From Lates calcarifer (taxonomy: Eukaryota; Chordata; Actinopteri; Centropomidae), in the NCBI RefSeq assembly GCF_001640805.2, contig NC_066848.1, positions 22,240,159 through 22,304,158 on the forward strand: a stretch of DNA of 64,000 nt, given 5' to 3'. The position numbers and the translations under genes were made by a program. The notes beneath the pieces are model-generated. The model saw nothing but the letters and a program-made list of their open reading frames with translations. It had not been told where the DNA came from and did not search any database. Positions 61,665 to 64,000 of the stretch are shown piece after piece; position 1 is the first letter of the stretch; every line of letters starts with the position of its first letter.

Positions 61665-62317
61665 CCTCTCTCCACTCAATATGGATTCATATCCCATGTT
61701 ACATGTTACTAACTCAGTATCTCCCCTTTCCTGTAGTATTGTGCTCTTCCGTCTCTCTCTCCTCTTCTGTCTCTCTCTGCAGGTATTTCTTCCTCTGGAG
61801 CTGTAGAGTCTGATCTGTGATGACAAGTCCCCTGCTGCTCCTACAACTCCACTCAACACCTGCTGCTAGAATTAGAAATTACTTATACTGCTATTAGTTG
61901 TATTGCTGTGTTAGCAGTTAATACTTTAATTATCACTACTATCACTACTACTGTTGTATTACTGGCCTCATCTTACATCTGATATGGAACCTGTGTTATG
62001 CTATGTTCTTCTTTCGCTATTCCCTACCCCCTCTCCCTCCTCTCCCCCTCTCTCTCCTTCTTAACCCAACCGGTCGAGGCAGATGGCCGCCCACCCTGAG
62101 TCCGGTTCTGCTCGAGGTTTCTGCCTCTTAAAAGGAAGTTTTTCCTTGCCACTGTCGCCTAGTGCTTGCTCTTGGTGGGATTTGTTGGGTCTCTCTCTGT
62201 AAATACCTATTTTAAAGAGTATGGTCTAGACCTGCTCTATATGAAAAGTGCCTTGAGATGACTGTTGTTGTGATATGGCGCTATATAAATAAAATTGAAT
62301 TGAATTGAATTGAATTG
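61541..62317 (+). repeat. 3' UTR of the L2 LINE with (CT)n
   Basis: About 780 bp follow the stop codon and include a (CT)n microsatellite at 61624-61662 and an AATTG-repeat tail at about 62294-62317. The CCCGGAGATCTCCCATGATG-type region is shared with the minus-strand copy at 42.0 kb. It holds the template-recognition end used by LINE reverse transcriptases. Confidence 0.85.
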
Positions 62318-63499
62318 TGCTTGAGTTCAATATTGAAGCCTTGCTCTAAGAGGGCCCAACGTATAAGGCGTTGGTTATGGTTGTACATCTGCCTCAGAAA
62401 AACAAGGGGGTTATGGTCGGTATACACAGTCACTGGGAGTGTACTTGACCCAACATACACTTCAAAATGCTGTAAGGCAAGAAGCATCGCTAGGGTTTCC
62501 TTTTCAATAGTAGAATAGTTCAGCTGGTGGCGGTTGAACTTGGCTGAGAAGAAGGATACTGGATGAGGAACACCATCATCAACGTCCTGTATCAGCACCG
62601 CGCCAGCTGATGCACTTGCGTCCACTTCCAGCTTGAAGGGACAGGTAAAGTTAGGCGCAGCCAGAACAGGAGCACTACACAATATTGATTTAGCTGCTTC
62701 AAAAGCACGCTGACAATTAGTAGTCCACAGAAAAGGAACCTTAGGACTACACAGAGAGGTGAGAGGGGCAACTACTACCGAGAAGTTCCTGCAAAAACGC
62801 CGGTAATAACCTGTCATGAAAACGACGGAGTTCACATTGGGTGGGGGGAACAGGATAGGTTAGCACCACTGTGATCTTCGCATCTACTGGATAGACTTAC
62901 CCATGCCCCACCTGTTTACCCAAGTAAGTCATTGACGCCTTGCCGAACTCACACTTGGCAAGGTTTTGTGTCAGGTTTGCCTCCGCAAGTCGCTAAAACA
63001 CCTTCCTTAAAAGGGACACATGGTCGGACCATTCGCTGGAGTACACAACAACATCTTCCAGATATACATTGCATTGAGGAATATCACCCAACACCTTGGT
63101 CATTAAATGCTGGAAGGTTGCAGGAGCGTTCTTTAAACCAAATGCCATAACGGTGTACTGCATGAGGTGGTCAGGGGTCACAAAAGCAGAGATCTCAGAG
63201 GCCCTTGGGGTTAAAGGGACTTGCCAGTAACATTTCAAAAGATCTAACTTAGTGATAAAAGCTGCTGGACCAATGTTATCGATACAGTCCTCTAAGCGGG
63301 GCAAAGGGAAACAATCAGGTACGGTAACTGCATTAACCAGCGCCTCTAACACAGCGGCTTTCAGGTCGCTTTTCCACAAGGAAAGCGACACTGGGATGTC
63401 GTACTGTGCAGCAATCTCAAACAAATCACACTTCTGACAATCCTCAAACTGTGCCAATGTTGGATCAGCTGTGAATGCACGAACACTAAACTTTGCCAT
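62318..63499 (-). pseudogene. gag-RT-RNase H pseudogene of the minus-strand gypsy element
   Basis: The ATG at 63499 (minus) starts MAKFSVRAFTADPTLAQFED, a fish gypsy Gag N-terminus. About 55 residues later (near 63334) it passes in frame into RT: NAVTVPDCFPLPRLEDCIDN, FITKLDLLKCYWQVPL, MAFGLKNAPATFQ. The catalytic motif reads YLED rather than YLDD (YLEDVVVYS). A TAG ends this frame at 62993-62995. RT/RNase H continues with frameshifts: CEFGKASMTYLGKQVGHG, GYYRRFCRNFS, LEVDASASAGAVL, STIEKETLAMLLALQHF, VYTDHNPLVFL and NHNQRLIRWALLEQG, to the LINE insertion. Protease, the rest of Gag and integrase are absent. Inactive. Confidence 0.85.
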
Positions 63500-64000
63500 C
63501 CTGCCTGACAAAGCCACAGCCACACCGGCTGACACACAACTCCACTAAGCTACTACAACAGTGAGCAGCGAGCTCCAAACAAACTACCACTATGCACACA
63601 CACCTAAAAAAAAGACCAACTCGCTCCTAGCCTACCCGAGTTTCCAAAACATACACAATCATGCACCAACTTCCCCGGTTCCTACCTAACCAAATACTGT
63701 ACCTGTTCGGTCTTCTTGGAGTGTGCTGGGCTCGAGGTGACTTTAAAGGCTGAACTTCAGCGGCTGGGGCCCTGAAATGCCTACCCCCGCCAAAGACTCT
63801 TATCCCCACCCGGAGTTACTCCTAAAACAAAAAAGGCAAAATAATAAGAGTGCCCGATGGAAAAACTGAACTCAGCTTAGCTGGACACTCGCCTGACTTA
63901 ACCAGGAAGCCTCGTGCAACAAACAAAAGGATTACGGCTAGACAACAGCAGCACTACATAAGTTCTCTCCCCGTTCCAAGGTGTTTTATCCTGGACGAGC
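63500..64000 (-). other. Leader region of the minus-strand gypsy element (partial)
   Basis: This lies upstream (minus strand) of the Gag-like ATG and probably is 5' untranslated sequence of the same element. I see neither a primer-binding site nor an LTR border before the window ends. No other gene is recognised. Confidence 0.5.

Larger units (their letters stand above)
58994..62317 (+). mobile_element. L2 (Maui-like) LINE, 5'-truncated, nearly intact
   Basis: This non-LTR retrotransposon inserted in the gypsy element at CCCTTCTT/TGTGCTTGAG. It carries the C-terminal part of the endonuclease, complete reverse transcriptase and C-terminus in one open frame, then a 3' UTR with a (CT)20 run and a tail GCGCTATATAAATAAAATTG followed by AATTG repeats, as in fish L2/Maui elements. 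The truncation at the 5' end removes the first part of the endonuclease. No long target duplication is visible, which fits L2. Confidence 0.9.
58312..64000 (-). mobile_element. Ty3/gypsy element, internally deleted and split by a LINE
   Basis: Components are the 3' LTR (58312-58785), polypurine tract, a remnant 3' region with [13 protein letters not shown] (minus strand, about 58985-58947), the inserted LINE (58994-62317), then RNase H, RT and a Gag N-terminus up to about 63499, and a leader running out of the window. The RNase H tail NIELKH... at 62318 connects directly to [14 protein letters not shown] across the LINE, proving one interrupted element. Integrase is missing and gag is fused to RT, so this copy could not move by itself. 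Confidence 0.85.

Overview
This window is from a ray-finned fish nuclear genome, most likely a spiny-rayed (percomorph) teleost. It is AT-rich, has no compact gene order, and is full of teleost-typical repeats: salmonid-type Tc1 elements, a chromodomain Ty3/gypsy element, an L2/Maui-like LINE with an (AATTG)n tail, an RTE-like tail ending in ATGG repeats, BED-type hAT transposons and several MITEs. I found no complete host protein-coding gene. The only host-like coding signal is two exon-like blocks at 39.87-40.75 kb that resemble the C-terminal part of a multicopy fish protein family related to SAMD3-like proteins. It is probably a fragment or pseudogene.

Layout. 1-3.4 kb: an old, minus-strand Tc1 relic disrupted inside its catalytic motif by a younger plus-strand Tc1-like element. 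3.75-7.92 kb: a complete-length but decayed Ty3/gypsy element with two LTRs and a perfect 5-bp target duplication (TSD). 8-12 kb: ancient repeats, a Tc1-type MITE and a partial LTR. 12.2-14.6 kb: a hAT relic carrying an LTR-like insert, then a piggyBac-like MITE at TTAA, then a SINE-like repeat. 15-38 kb: mostly unannotatable single-copy-looking DNA with small relics (Tc1 at 15 kb, LINE pieces at 18.2 and 26.6 kb, LTR-like block at 21.2 kb). 39-42.6 kb: two relics of the same L2 family found at 59 kb, flanking the host-like fragment. 44-49 kb: an ancient repeat split by a MITE, then a 3.2-kb hAT element with near-perfect 8-bp TSD, itself carrying another MITE. 51.7-52.6 kb: Tc1, RTE and ancient-repeat relics side by side. 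56-64 kb: a retroelement cluster made of a hAT end, an LTR candidate, a solo LTR with perfect TSD, and a minus-strand gypsy element that is internally deleted and split by a 3.3-kb L2 LINE. The LINE keeps an 844-codon uninterrupted reading frame.

The main story is successive transposon nesting, which gives a relative insertion order at several loci. I did not find a new defence or enzymatic system. The items most worth checking are the deleted gypsy copy with a gag-RT fusion, the nearly intact LINE ORF, the MITEs with precise ends, and the host-gene fragment. Calls rest on reading the sequence and on remembered family consensus; no database search was possible.
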